DNA of 64,000 nt from Rheinheimera pacifica. Lineage in GTDB: Bacteria; Pseudomonadota; Gammaproteobacteria; Enterobacterales; Alteromonadaceae. The notes below the pieces were generated by a model. That model was not told the origin of the DNA, ran no database searches, and saw only the letters and a list, made by a program, of their open reading frames with translations. Below, one piece after another: positions 8,726 through 16,917 of this stretch. Each line of letters begins with the position of its first letter. Positions within the stretch are counted from its first letter, which is position 1. The position numbers were made by a program, and so were the translations under genes. The stretch is from the NCBI RefSeq assembly GCF_024809855.1, contig NZ_JANUEM010000009.1, forward strand, positions 106,372 through 170,371. Reading direction: 5' to 3'.

Positions 8726-9778
8726 ATGTCTTCGCCCCTGAGCATTACGCCACAAAAATTGCAGCTAAGCAGTAACGATCTGCGCCAGTGTTTGCGTATT
8801 GCGTTTGCCGGTACTTTGGGTTTTGTGTTGTGCAAGCTAATGGGCTGGAGTTACGGTACTTTTTTTGTCGTTAACCCCATGTTATTGCTGGGGTTGGTGC
8901 CGGTGCTTAATGCCCATATACTGCGCCAGTTTATTGCCAGTACGCTGTTTGTCAGTATCAGCATTTTGATATTGCAAGGCCTGTTTGGTGATAAGCCACT
9001 GGCAATGACACTTTTGGTTATTTTGCAGTTTGGCTTTTTATTTCGCTGCATGGCACATGGCGTTAATTTTCTGTTTGGCGCCATGACCATTGTGGGCTTA
9101 TCCATGCAACTGCACTTTGCCAGTTATCCGCCGCCGGTTACCCAGGTCAGCGATATTGTAATGTCTAATCTGGTGGCCGGTGCTGTTACGCTGTTTATTA
9201 CTTTTTTAATGTATACCCTGTTTCCCGACACCACACCAAGGCAAGGGCGGCAACTGCCGGTTAAACCGCTAAGCAACCAGCGCCATGAGGTGATCCTGGC
9301 TACCACTGTGGCAACCTTATCGTTTTTGGTGTTTCAAAGCTTTGATCTGGTAGATTCGCTGTCAGCGCAGGTAGCATCGGTGCTGGTGTTGTTTCCGCTG
9401 AACTGGCACGGTGCCGGTAAAGCCGGCTGGAACCGGGCCATCGGTACTTTAGTGGGCTGTAACGCCGGTTTACTGATCCAACTGCTGTTGTATAACCATG
9501 CCGGTGTGCTGCTGTTTGTCGCGCTGGCGATGTGGCTTAGCATTATGCTGTTTGCCCGCCATCATATGTTTGAAGGCGGCCAGGCCGGTGCCGGTTTTGG
9601 TGCTATGACCACAATGGGTATTTTATTTGGCCAGTATCTTACGCCAGAAAAAGATCTGGTATACAGCGCGCTGTATCGCTTTAGCTCGGTGGCTATTTCG
9701 GTGATCTGTACCTTAATTGCCGTGTATCTTATGCACCAGCTACTAAACCGCTTTAGCGCTACGCGGCTGCAAACCTAG
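8726..9778 (+). CDS. DUF2955 membrane protein, FUSC-like efflux component
   Basis: A 350-residue polytopic protein with two blocks of hydrophobic helices separated by a hydrophilic middle (around residues 165-190), the plan of DUF2955 and of the related FUSC/AaeB aromatic-acid exporters. The N-terminal block contains LRIAFAGTLGFVLCKLMGWS, and the second contains the GTLVGCNAGLLIQLLLYNHA region. Translation from ATG 8726 has AAGGTAGC upstream; a frame-open GTG-type start further up would overlap the adaptor gene and is less likely. It closes the marR-hlyD operon, so this is the probable transport subunit. Confidence 0.87.
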   Translation: MSSPLSITPQKLQLSSNDLRQCLRIAFAGTLGFVLCKLMGWSYGTFFVVNPMLLLGLVPVLNAHILRQFIASTLFVSISILILQGLFGDKPLAMTLLVILQFGFLFRCMAHGVNFLFGAMTIVGLSMQLHFASYPPPVTQVSDIVMSNLVAGAVTLFITFLMYTLFPDTTPRQGRQLPVKPLSNQRHEVILATTVATLSFLVFQSFDLVDSLSAQVASVLVLFPLNWHGAGKAGWNRAIGTLVGCNAGLLIQLLLYNHAGVLLFVALAMWLSIMLFARHHMFEGGQAGAGFGAMTTMGILFGQYLTPEKDLVYSALYRFSSVAISVICTLIAVYLMHQLLNRFSATRLQT

Positions 9779-9803
9779 CGGTTTGTGGGTTGATGCTATA
9801 AAG

Positions 9804-9829
9804 CAAAAAGACCCCGGGTGGGGCCTTTT
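9804..9829. terminator. Bidirectional intrinsic terminator
   Basis: An A-rich flank, a GC stem cccc-gggt-gggg (9812-9823) and a CTTTTC flank form a compact hairpin with T-runs on both strands. It lies between the convergent DUF2955 gene and the esterase gene and would serve both. Confidence 0.8.
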
Positions 9830-9844
9830 CTGCAAGCTGTTTAC

Positions 9845-10858
9845 TTATTTCAGATGGTCTTTTAACTCGTGGCCGGCCTGGTCTAAGGCGTCCTGTACTG
9901 CCGGTACGTTACTTAATACATTCAGCAAGCCAAAGTCGTGGATCATACCGTTGTAGCGTACTGAGGTTACGCTAACACCGGCGGCATTCAGGTGGCGGCC
10001 ATAAGCCTCGCCTTCATCACGCAGTACATCCATTTCTGCCGTTTGAATTAACGCCGGTGGCAAACCTTTTAACTGCGCAGTGGTAGCACGCAGTGGCGAG
10101 GCGTAAATCTCGTTGCGCTGCTCCTGGCTGGTAGTGTAGTTATCCCAAAACCATTGCATCATATTGCGGGTTAAAAAGTGCCCGTCGGCATAAGTTTGAT
10201 ACGACGCATTGTTAAAGCTGGCATCGGTTACCGGCCACAGCAACAACTGGAACTTCAGCGCCGGGGTGCCTTCAGCTTTGGCTTTTAACGCTACTACCGC
10301 GGCCATATTACCGCCAACGCTGTTACCTGCTACCGCTAAGCGGCTGCCATCCACACCAATCTCTTTACCATGTTGTGCTACCCATTTGGTTGCCGCATAC
10401 GCCTGGTTAATTGCGGTGGGGTATTTCGCTTCGGGTGACGGCGTGTAATCTACATACACGGCTACGGCACCTGAACGCTGCACTAAATCACGTATTAAAC
10501 GCTCATGCGTGGGAAAATCACCCAACACCCAGCCACCACCGTGGAAGAACATAAAAGCCGGTAACGTGCTTTTTACGCCCTTGGGTTTAACAATTACCAG
10601 TTTAATGCTCTGGCCATCAACGTTAATGGTTTTTTCGCTAACATCAGCCGCTGGTAAGGTAGCGCCTTGCTGTGCTCCCACCAGCACGGCGCGGGCATCG
10701 GCTACTGATAACTGCTCCAGCGGTTTCCCGCCGCCCTGGGCTAATGCATTTAAAAAGCCCTGGGTTTGGGTTTCTACACCCGGTGAACCCGCAGCAAAAA
10801 CGTTGCCGATACTTAAGGCTAACAGGCTGGCGGCGACGATAGTGTTTAATGTTTTCAT
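9845..10858 (-). CDS. Exported alpha/beta hydrolase, HSL-type esterase
   Basis: A 337-residue secreted or periplasmic carboxylesterase of the hormone-sensitive-lipase (family IV) group. A signal peptide covers about the first 22 residues and ends in NVFAAG. The oxyanion-hole motif FFHGGGW, the nucleophile elbow GNSVGG, the catalytic Asp in AEMDVLRDEG and the catalytic His in MIHDFGL are all present in order. A second exported hydrolase gene lies 79 bases upstream on the same strand, so the two may be cotranscribed. The natural substrate is unknown. Confidence 0.92.
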   Translation of the reverse strand: MKTLNTIVAASLLALSIGNVFAAGSPGVETQTQGFLNALAQGGGKPLEQLSVADARAVLVGAQQGATLPAADVSEKTINVDGQSIKLVIVKPKGVKSTLPAFMFFHGGGWVLGDFPTHERLIRDLVQRSGAVAVYVDYTPSPEAKYPTAINQAYAATKWVAQHGKEIGVDGSRLAVAGNSVGGNMAAVVALKAKAEGTPALKFQLLLWPVTDASFNNASYQTYADGHFLTRNMMQWFWDNYTTSQEQRNEIYASPLRATTAQLKGLPPALIQTAEMDVLRDEGEAYGRHLNAAGVSVTSVRYNGMIHDFGLLNVLSNVPAVQDALDQAGHELKDHLK

Positions 10859-10937
10859 GGTAGTTTCCTTAATTTATTCAGTGAGTTTATGTTCGTTTAG
10901 TGGCCATATCGGTTCAGTGTGCCGTAGTTAGCGGCGG

Positions 10938-11729
10938 TTATTTCGTAGTAGCCGTAGCGGCTTCAACAATCAGCGCGGCGACTTTGTCCGGGTGAGATGT
11001 CATCACCACATGAGAAGCATCCGGTACTTCAACGATTTTTTTCGCCTTAGCCCGCTGTGCCATAAATTTCATTGCAGCCGCCGGGACATTCTTGTCAGCA
11101 GTACCATAAATGGCCCATGACGGTACTGTGTGCCAGGCTGGCTTGCCGGCGGGCTCTGTTAATGCCAATTCAGTAATAGGGCGCTGGGTAGCGGCCATCA
11201 GCACGGCGTCGGCCGCCGGTACATCGGCAGCAAACTGCTCGCCAAACTTATCTTGCTGAATGTATAAGTCTTTATTGCCGTCCTTTAGTATCACCGGCGC
11301 AGCCAGAGTCGGGCCTAAAGTGCTGCCTGGATAACGGCCAGACAATTCCAGTACCGTTTCGCCTTGCTCCGGCGCAAAGGCAGCAACATATACCAGGGCC
11401 GTAACATTAGTGTTGTCCTGCACTGCGTTGCTTATCACCGCACCACCGTAAGAGTGGCCAACCAGTACAACCGGGCCGCTGGTTTGTTTTACCAGGCTGG
11501 CAACATAATCGGCGTCGGCAGTTAAACTGCGCAGCGGGTTAGCAATGGCAACCACCGGGTAGCCTTGTTGCTGCAGGTTAGCAGCTACGCCGTTCCAACT
11601 GGACGATTCAGCAAAGGCGCCATGCACCAGCACCACAGTGGGTTTTTCTGCGGCAAAGGCGGCACTGCTTAATGCTAACGCTGTAGTAGCAACAGCAGCG
11701 GCGATGTGGCGAAATTTGAACTTAGTCAT
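10938..11729 (-). CDS. Exported alpha/beta hydrolase (AB hydrolase-1 type)
   Basis: A 263-residue protein with a clear signal peptide (about residues 1-26, ending SSAAFA). The mature part begins KPTVVLVHGAFAESSSW, where HGAFA supplies the oxyanion hole, and contains the nucleophile elbow GHSYGG. The catalytic histidine is most likely in VPDASHVVMTSHPDKV near the C terminus. Relatives are annotated as alpha/beta hydrolases or esterases of the salicylate-esterase/hydroxynitrile-lyase-like group; the substrate is unknown. It precedes the HSL-type esterase and is divergent from an AraC regulator, which suggests common control. Confidence 0.9.
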   Translation of the reverse strand: MTKFKFRHIAAAVATTALALSSAAFAAEKPTVVLVHGAFAESSSWNGVAANLQQQGYPVVAIANPLRSLTADADYVASLVKQTSGPVVLVGHSYGGAVISNAVQDNTNVTALVYVAAFAPEQGETVLELSGRYPGSTLGPTLAAPVILKDGNKDLYIQQDKFGEQFAADVPAADAVLMAATQRPITELALTEPAGKPAWHTVPSWAIYGTADKNVPAAAMKFMAQRAKAKKIVEVPDASHVVMTSHPDKVAALIVEAATATTK

Positions 11730-11860
11730 AATGTATTCCTGTTCGGTTAATAGTGTTTTCGTTGGTTAACGTCATGCCTAAAGTGGCGTACTGCTTAGCT
11801 TCAATTCAGTTGCAAGCGTTGGGAGTATATTAGGCGGTTAATCTTGCCTTTTGGCGCCAT

Positions 11861-11892
11861 ATTGTCTAAATTATGCTGCAGATAGTCTAATT
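11861..11892 (+). promoter_or_regulatory. Direct repeats, possible AraC-regulator half-sites
   Basis: ttgtctaaatt (from 11862) and tagtctaattg (from 11883) share gtctaa cores exactly 21 bases apart, two helical turns. That spacing suits an AraC-type protein. The second half-site abuts the ribosome binding site of the regulator gene, which would suit autorepression or control of the divergent hydrolases. Confidence 0.5.
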
Positions 11893-11901
11893 GGAGGTGG
11901 T

Positions 11902-12717
11902 ATGGACAGGCTTTCAACTTTACTGGCGCAATTTGGTATGCACGCCACAACCTTTTATGCCGGCCCTTTTAGTGGTGAGCTGGCCTATGGCGTACAGGAG
12001 CGCAGCGGCAAGTTGTATTTGTTTAATACCGGCAAGGCCCGCTTGCATATAGCAAAGCAGGATATTGTTATCAGCCAGCCGAGCCTGCTGTTTATTCCAA
12101 GGCCCTGCAAGCACCAGTTAAGTGCTGTGGCGACAGACAATACCCAGCTGGTTGGTGCGGCGGTAAGTTTCGATGGTGGCCTGGATAACCCGTTAACCAC
12201 GGCTTTACCCGATTATATGTTGCTGCCGGTTAGTGAATTACCCATTCTGACCGACAGCGTATTATGGTTGTTTAGCGAAGCTGCAGAGCAAAACTGCGGT
12301 AAAAATGCGGTGCTAAACCGGCTGTTTGAGCTGGTGATGATCCAGTTGCTACGCCATGTTATGGCCAGTAGCAGCGTGTCATCCGGTATGATGGCAGGCC
12401 TGGCCGATTTACGCTTAGCCCGCGCGGTTACGCTAATGCATGACCAGCCAGCTAAGCCCTGGTCGGTAGGCGAGCTGGCCAGCGTGGCCAGTATGTCGCG
12501 CGCCAGCTTTGCGGCGCAGTTTCATAAAGTAGTAGGCAAAACCCCGGCCGATTACTTGCTAAGCTGGCGCGTTAGCCTGACCCAAAAGCGCCTGCGCGAA
12601 GGCCGGCCTATTGCTTTAATTGCTGATGAAGTGGGCTACGAAAGCCCGTCCGCACTGGCACGGGCATTCAGGCGTAAAACCGGTGCCAGCCCCAGAGAGT
12701 GGCTGCAACAGCAATAG
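11902..12717 (+). CDS. AraC-family transcriptional regulator
   Basis: A 271-residue regulator with an N-terminal cupin-like sensing domain (about residues 10-140; note HIAKQDIVISQPSLLFIPRPCKHQL) and a C-terminal double HTH (about 170-270). The second HTH reads GRPIALIADEVGYESPSALARAFRR in pieces that match the AraC signature, ending RKTGASPREWL. ATG 11902 is chosen because GGAGGTGG sits directly before it; a TTG at 11851 keeps the frame open but lacks a binding site. It is divergent from the two exported hydrolases and probably controls them. Confidence 0.9.
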   Translation: MDRLSTLLAQFGMHATTFYAGPFSGELAYGVQERSGKLYLFNTGKARLHIAKQDIVISQPSLLFIPRPCKHQLSAVATDNTQLVGAAVSFDGGLDNPLTTALPDYMLLPVSELPILTDSVLWLFSEAAEQNCGKNAVLNRLFELVMIQLLRHVMASSSVSSGMMAGLADLRLARAVTLMHDQPAKPWSVGELASVASMSRASFAAQFHKVVGKTPADYLLSWRVSLTQKRLREGRPIALIADEVGYESPSALARAFRRKTGASPREWLQQQ

Positions 12718-12730
12718 TGCGGTGTGGTAG

Positions 12731-13189
12731 TTAGCCTGCGTTTTGATCCGGTATTTCCGGCTCGGTTAAAAACGCCAGCAATTGTAATGACTCCTGCCAG
12801 CCGGCATAGCAAAACTCCAGCGGTATTGCCCCGGGTATACCGCTTTGTTCAATATGCAGTTCAGTGCCGCACAGTACCGGCTTTAACCGGATAGTAACCA
12901 GCATCTGGCCCGGCAGGCTTGGGTCATCAAACTGGTCGTTATAGCGGATCAGCTCGTTTGCTTTTAACTCAAGATAAGTGCCACCAAAGCTGTGGCTCTG
13001 GCCGGTATTAAAATTGGTAAAACTCATTTTGTAGCCGCCGCCAACCCGCGCATCCATGCTATGCACCTTGCCGGTAAAACCATGCGGCGGTATCCATTTC
13101 GCCAGCGCATCGGCATCTAAAAAAGCGCGGTACAACCGATCCGGTGTGGCTTTTATAACCCGGTGTAGTGTTACGGTATTGCCTGACAT
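12731..13189 (-). CDS. SRPBCC (AHSA1-type) domain protein
   Basis: A 152-residue START-like hydrophobic-pocket protein. The N-terminal pattern TVTLHRVIKATPDRLYRAFL, then KWIPPHGF, the SFGGTYLEL strand and the terminal GWQESLQLL helix follow the AHSA1/CalC-like SRPBCC family. Such proteins bind small hydrophobic ligands or assist folding; no specific role is shown. The gene is convergent with the AraC regulator, with only 13 bases between stops, and its promoter region faces the vapBC module. Confidence 0.88.
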   Translation of the reverse strand: MSGNTVTLHRVIKATPDRLYRAFLDADALAKWIPPHGFTGKVHSMDARVGGGYKMSFTNFNTGQSHSFGGTYLELKANELIRYNDQFDDPSLPGQMLVTIRLKPVLCGTELHIEQSGIPGAIPLEFCYAGWQESLQLLAFLTEPEIPDQNAG

Positions 13190-13309
13190 AATAAATCCCC
13201 TGTGTTAAACGCATTAGTTTGACATATCACAGCTTAGTCGAAGCTGTGGGGAGGCTTTCGACAATGGGGGAATTTTTTCATGTCAATATTTTGCATTTAT
13301 GCTAAGTAA

Positions 13310-13337
13310 AATTATACTTGTACTTATATGTGTAATT
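13310..13337 (+). promoter_or_regulatory. Likely VapB operator
   Basis: aattatac (13310-13317) and gtgtaatt (13330-13337) are inverted repeats with one mismatch, ending just before the GGAGGGG ribosome binding site of the antitoxin. Autorepression of toxin-antitoxin operons at such a position is normal for ribbon-helix-helix antitoxins. Confidence 0.5.
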
Positions 13338-13346
13338 GGAGGGGCT

Positions 13347-13577
13347 ATGGCGCAAATTACTATTTATCTGGATGACGAATTAATCCAGCAGGTGAAACAA
13401 TCTGCAGCTGAGGCGAAGGTATCGCAAAGCCAATGGATTGCCGATCTTATCCGACAGCATTGCCATACTGATTGGCCCTTATCTGTGCGGGAGATGGCCG
13501 GCAGCTGGCAGGTGTTTCTGCAGCAGGAAGAGATCCGCGCAGAACAAGGCAAAGACATTCCGCGAGAGCCTCTATGA
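13347..13577 (+). CDS. vapB: VapB-type ribbon-helix-helix antitoxin
   Basis: A 76-residue protein. The N-terminal strand QITIYLDDELIQQVKQSA and the helix KVSQSQWIADLIRQH form the ribbon-helix-helix DNA-binding fold. The C-terminal tail is charged and probably disordered until it wraps the toxin. ATG 13347 has GGAGGGG at the right distance; the frame extends upstream to 13299, but that part is hydrophobic and unlike the family. The stop overlaps the toxin start as ATGA. It should neutralise VapC and repress the operon. Confidence 0.85.
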   Translation: MAQITIYLDDELIQQVKQSAAEAKVSQSQWIADLIRQHCHTDWPLSVREMAGSWQVFLQQEEIRAEQGKDIPREPL

Positions 13578-13972
13578 AATACGCGCTGGATACCAACACA
13601 CTGATTTACTTTTTTCAAGGAATGGGTAATGTTCAGCAAAAACTGTTAGCAAAGGCCCCAAGCGATATTTTATTACCCGCGGTGGTATTGTTTGAACTTG
13701 AAACAGGTATTGCTAAATCGCAGGCCCCGTCTAAAAGACGTGATCAACTTAATGAGCTATTAAAAGTTATTCAAATTATCCCTTTTGATGCCAAAGCAGC
13801 CCGTATTGCTGCGGATGTGCGCGCCGATTTGGAACAGCAGGGCCGAATGATAGGCCCGCTGGATAACCTTATTGCTGCCAGCGCAAAAGCTTCAGGGGCA
13901 ATACTGGTAACGCGCAACGTTAGTGAGTTTTCCCGTGTTGCTGGTCTTGTTGTAGAGAGCTGGTTTGAATAA
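13574..13972 (+). CDS. vapC: VapC-type PIN-domain ribonuclease toxin
   Basis: A 132-residue PIN nuclease. The four acidic positions expected for metal binding are present: Asp in YALDTNTLIYFF, Glu in LFELETGIAKS, Asp in GPLDNLIAA, and the NVSEF region in place of the last acidic motif. Known VapC toxins cleave tRNA or rRNA; the target here is unknown. ATG 13574 overlaps the antitoxin stop by four bases. All active-site residues look intact, so the module is probably functional. Confidence 0.9.
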   Translation: MKYALDTNTLIYFFQGMGNVQQKLLAKAPSDILLPAVVLFELETGIAKSQAPSKRRDQLNELLKVIQIIPFDAKAARIAADVRADLEQQGRMIGPLDNLIAASAKASGAILVTRNVSEFSRVAGLVVESWFE

Positions 13973-14069
13973 TAAAGGTTTCGATCAGGCGTATAAAAAC
14001 CTTGCCTAACCCTATTGCTGGCGCTGATACAACCAGCCAGAATAGCGCTACTTTGCTGTTGAGGTGGTT

Positions 14070-14693
14070 ATGGTTAATCTGGCGTTGCTGGGTGCGTTTA
14101 TTCCGACGTTTTTATTTGTCTCGGTAACTCCGGGTATGTGTATGACACTGGCAATGACCTTGGGCATGAGCCAGGGCGTGCGGCGTACCTTTTGGATGAT
14201 GTGGGGCGAAATGCTTGGTGTGGGCCTGGTGGCTGTGCTGGCTGTATGCGGTGTGGCGGCAATAATGCTGCAGTTTCCGGCTGTGTTTCAGTGGTTTAAA
14301 GTTATTGGTGCCTGCTACCTTGGCTATATTGGCCTGCAAATGTGGCGTGCTAAGGGCAAGCTGGCATTGCCTAAAGCGGGTGAGTTGCCGCCGCTGATGG
14401 CGCGGCGTACCTTATTTAGCCAGGGCTTTGTTACTGCGGTGTCGAACCCCAAAGGCTGGGCGTTTCACATGGCGCTGTTACCGCCGTTTATAGATACCCA
14501 ACTGGCGTTTTGGCCGCAGTTGTTGGTACTGGTGGCTATTATTTTGCTGCTGGAGTTTTTATCTATGCTGTTATACGCCAGTGGCGGTAAAGCGCTGGCG
14601 CTGTTTTTTGGCAAAGCCAACCGGGTGCAGTATTTAAACCGCATTGGCGCCAGCCTGATGTTTGGCGTGGCGCTGTGGATGTTGCTGGGCTAA
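14070..14693 (+). CDS. LysE/RhtB-family exporter
   Basis: A 207-residue inner-membrane protein with about six helices. The N terminus carries SVTPGMCMTLAMTLGMSQG, the conserved first-loop motif of LysE/RhtB amino-acid exporters, and SNPKGWAFH matches the central NPK motif. The substrate is probably an amino acid or derivative but cannot be specified. ATG 14070 is preferred over the GTG two codons earlier because GAGG ends five bases before it. It is convergent with the DUF502 gene, with 11 bases between stops. Confidence 0.9.
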   Translation: MVNLALLGAFIPTFLFVSVTPGMCMTLAMTLGMSQGVRRTFWMMWGEMLGVGLVAVLAVCGVAAIMLQFPAVFQWFKVIGACYLGYIGLQMWRAKGKLALPKAGELPPLMARRTLFSQGFVTAVSNPKGWAFHMALLPPFIDTQLAFWPQLLVLVAIILLLEFLSMLLYASGGKALALFFGKANRVQYLNRIGASLMFGVALWMLLG

Positions 14694-14704
14694 GCCCGGT
14701 TTTT

Positions 14705-15316
14705 TTAACGTATTGATGAGCCCGGCGCTTTAGCGCTGCCCAAACCGCCACTGAGTACCAGTTGCAAGGCTTCGGCGGGTTTCATGTCAATATTCCGCGT
14801 GCAGCTGCGGGGTATGATAATGGTATAACCGCCAACGTTGTATGCCATCGGAATAAATACCGCCAGTTGCTCTTCCTGCATCAGTGACGACATGCGGTCA
14901 TGCGGCTGGCCGCCTTGCTTGGTAACAATGCCAATTAACTCAATTTCAGACGACGGCAGCTTAACCATCACCACCGAGCCATCGGTAAAGTTTTTGCCGG
15001 CCATTACGTCAATAATGTCCTGCAGCATGCCATACACCTGCCTGGTGCCGGGCAGCTTCATTAAAATTTTGCCGGGTACCTGCCACAGCCAGTTAAAACT
15101 TGGCCAGCGTGAACTGTAGCCAATGGCAATGCATACCAATACAAACCCCAGTATTGCCATGCCCGGCAGATACCATTCAACAGGCAATACCACTTTTAGC
15201 ACTGGGGTTAATACCGTTTCAACTGTTAATAGCAGCCAACGCAGCAGTTCAATAGTGATAACCAGTGGCAGAACAATTGCCAGGCCTTTAAATAAACTTT
15301 TTACAATAATTTTCAT
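14705..15316 (-). CDS. DUF502 family membrane protein
   Basis: A 203-residue protein with two N-terminal membrane helices (about residues 8-30 and 50-72) and a soluble C-terminal domain containing GVVTKQGG-like (seen as GIVTKQGGQP) and the PRSCTRNIDM segment. This is the DUF502 plan; members are inner-membrane proteins of unknown function. ATG 15316 is preferred over an upstream start that adds a 17-residue cysteine-rich stretch lacking family similarity. The end of the gene converges with the LysE exporter. Confidence 0.88.
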   Translation of the reverse strand: MKIIVKSLFKGLAIVLPLVITIELLRWLLLTVETVLTPVLKVVLPVEWYLPGMAILGFVLVCIAIGYSSRWPSFNWLWQVPGKILMKLPGTRQVYGMLQDIIDVMAGKNFTDGSVVMVKLPSSEIELIGIVTKQGGQPHDRMSSLMQEEQLAVFIPMAYNVGGYTIIIPRSCTRNIDMKPAEALQLVLSGGLGSAKAPGSSIR

Positions 15317-15401
15317 CTGTCTCTTATCAGGTTGTAGTAGTGCAGCCAAACAACAGGCAGGCAGCATACCAGTTATGTAAAGTACTGTGCCAGCAAGGGT
15401 A

Positions 15402-15818
15402 CTACCTGGGTATGTAGCCTGCGGCCAGTTTATCCAGCGTTACCTCGCCGAAGCGTTGCAGTACCAGCGCTTCTGCTTCCTGTAATACATCATCAATGGC
15501 CAGATTCACCGCTTTCTCTATCGGGCAGTTATTGTGTTCGTCGGTTAAGCCTATGGTAAATAACGAGCTTTCACTTAGCGAGCGGTGAATATCCAGTAAT
15601 GTGATTTCGTGCAGTGGTTTGGCTAAGGTCCAGCCACCGCCATGGCCTTTTACCGCGCTAACGTAGCCTTGCTCGCGCAGCAACGACATAGTGCGGCGCA
15701 CTACTACCGGATTGGTGTGCAGCATTAGCGCCAGTTGATCTGACGTAACGGCTTGTTGCAACTGATGCAAATGCACCAGTACGTGCAGCATGCGTGATAA
15801 ACGGCTGTCTTTTCTCAT
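15402..15818 (-). CDS. Rrf2-family transcriptional regulator
   Basis: A 138-residue winged-helix regulator. The HTH covers VTSDQLALMLHTNPVVVRR (about residues 21-39), followed by the wing GGGWTLAKPLHEITLLDI typical of Rrf2. Only one cysteine is visible in the cluster region (NNCPIEKAV), where IscR and NsrR carry three, so an iron-sulfur cluster of the usual type is unlikely and a single-thiol switch is possible. It is divergent from the FAD oxidoreductase, a pairing common in proteobacteria, and is likely its repressor. The region 15819-15970 contains gttac and gtaac inverted copies (around 15887-15910) that may form the operator. Confidence 0.9.
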   Translation of the reverse strand: MRKDSRLSRMLHVLVHLHQLQQAVTSDQLALMLHTNPVVVRRTMSLLREQGYVSAVKGHGGGWTLAKPLHEITLLDIHRSLSESSLFTIGLTDEHNNCPIEKAVNLAIDDVLQEAEALVLQRFGEVTLDKLAAGYIPR

Positions 15819-15970
15819 TAGTGACTCTTTAAGCGCTGTATTGGCAGCTATTCTACCGCAGTTTTAAGATACTTATTATGTTACAAGAGTTGTTTTTGGT
15901 TTTTATGTAACTTATGATGTTTCTTAATGTGGCGGCTAAAGCTATTTATATTTAACAGAGAGGTACTCAA

Positions 15971-16870
15971 ATGATATGGGACGCAATAGTAATAGGCGGC
16001 AGCTTTGCCGGGCTTTCGGCAGCAATGCAGTTAGCACGCGGTCAGCGCCGCGTACTGCTGGTAGATGCTGGTGAACCGCGTAACCGTTTTGCGGCGCAAT
16101 CGCATGGTTTTTTTGCTGCCGATGGCGCAGAGCCCGGCGAGTTGCGCGGCCGCGCCTGGCAACAACTTATGGCCTACCCAACAGTGCAGTTCCGGCAAAG
16201 CCGGGTTAGCAGTGCGCAAAAGCTGGCTGACGGCAGCTTTTGTATTAAGGATGAAACTGAGCAGCAATATCAGAGCAAAGCGTTAATTCTGGCCACCGGT
16301 CTTACCGACACCTTACCGGATATCCCGGGTTTGGCACCGCGTTGGGGCAAGTCGGTTATTCATTGCCCGTACTGCCACGGTTATGAGTTTCGCCAGCAGC
16401 CTATTGCTGTTATCGCCACCGGCGAGGCATCGATACATCAGGCGGCTATTTTGCCTGACTGGGGCCCGGTAACCTATTTTAGCCAGGGTAAGTTTATGCC
16501 CGATACTGAGCAACTGGCTTTGCTTAAACGCCGTGGCGTAACGCTTGAACATACTGCGGTAACGGCAGTAGAAGGTGAAGGTATGGATATCAGTTATATG
16601 CTGCTGGCAGATGGCCGCCGTGTGCCGGCGCAGGTAGTGTATGTGGCACCGAAAACCGCTTTTGGCCATACGCTGGCGCAGCAGCTGGGCTGTGAGCTGG
16701 AGCAGGGGCCGGTTGGCGCTTACATTAAAACCGATGCCATGCAGCTAAGCTCGGTAGCCGGTTTATTTGCCGCCGGTGATATGGCAAGCCCGATGCACAA
16801 TGGCATGCTGGCCGCCGCTGCCGGGGTTAAAGCCGGTGCGGCGGCGCATCGTTATCTGATGCTGGGTTAA
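15971..16870 (+). CDS. Thioredoxin-reductase-like FAD/NAD(P) oxidoreductase
   Basis: A 299-residue flavoprotein. It starts with the FAD-binding GGSFAGLSAAMQLARG, keeps the ATG motif (ALILATGLTDTLP), has a redox CPYCHG pair near residues 133-136, and ends with the second FAD motif LFAAGDMASP. The order fits the thioredoxin-reductase fold. Members next to Rrf2 regulators are usually annotated as NAD(P)/FAD-dependent oxidoreductases and their electron acceptor is unknown. GAGAGG precedes the ATG at 15971. It is divergent from rrf2. Confidence 0.92.
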   Translation: MIWDAIVIGGSFAGLSAAMQLARGQRRVLLVDAGEPRNRFAAQSHGFFAADGAEPGELRGRAWQQLMAYPTVQFRQSRVSSAQKLADGSFCIKDETEQQYQSKALILATGLTDTLPDIPGLAPRWGKSVIHCPYCHGYEFRQQPIAVIATGEASIHQAAILPDWGPVTYFSQGKFMPDTEQLALLKRRGVTLEHTAVTAVEGEGMDISYMLLADGRRVPAQVVYVAPKTAFGHTLAQQLGCELEQGPVGAYIKTDAMQLSSVAGLFAAGDMASPMHNGMLAAAAGVKAGAAAHRYLMLG

Positions 16871-16888
16871 CTACCTTTTTTATTTGCT

Positions 16889-16917
16889 CAACCGGCTATC
16901 TGTTTTCCAGCCGGTTG
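16889..16917 (-). terminator. Hairpin at the cti stop codon
   Basis: caaccggct (16889-16897) and agccggttg (16909-16917) are perfect 9-base arms that include the last codons and stop of the isomerase gene. On the minus strand the stem is followed by AGCAAATAAAAAAGG rather than T's, so it is a weak terminator at best for that gene; it could end transcripts of the convergent oxidoreductase. Confidence 0.4.
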
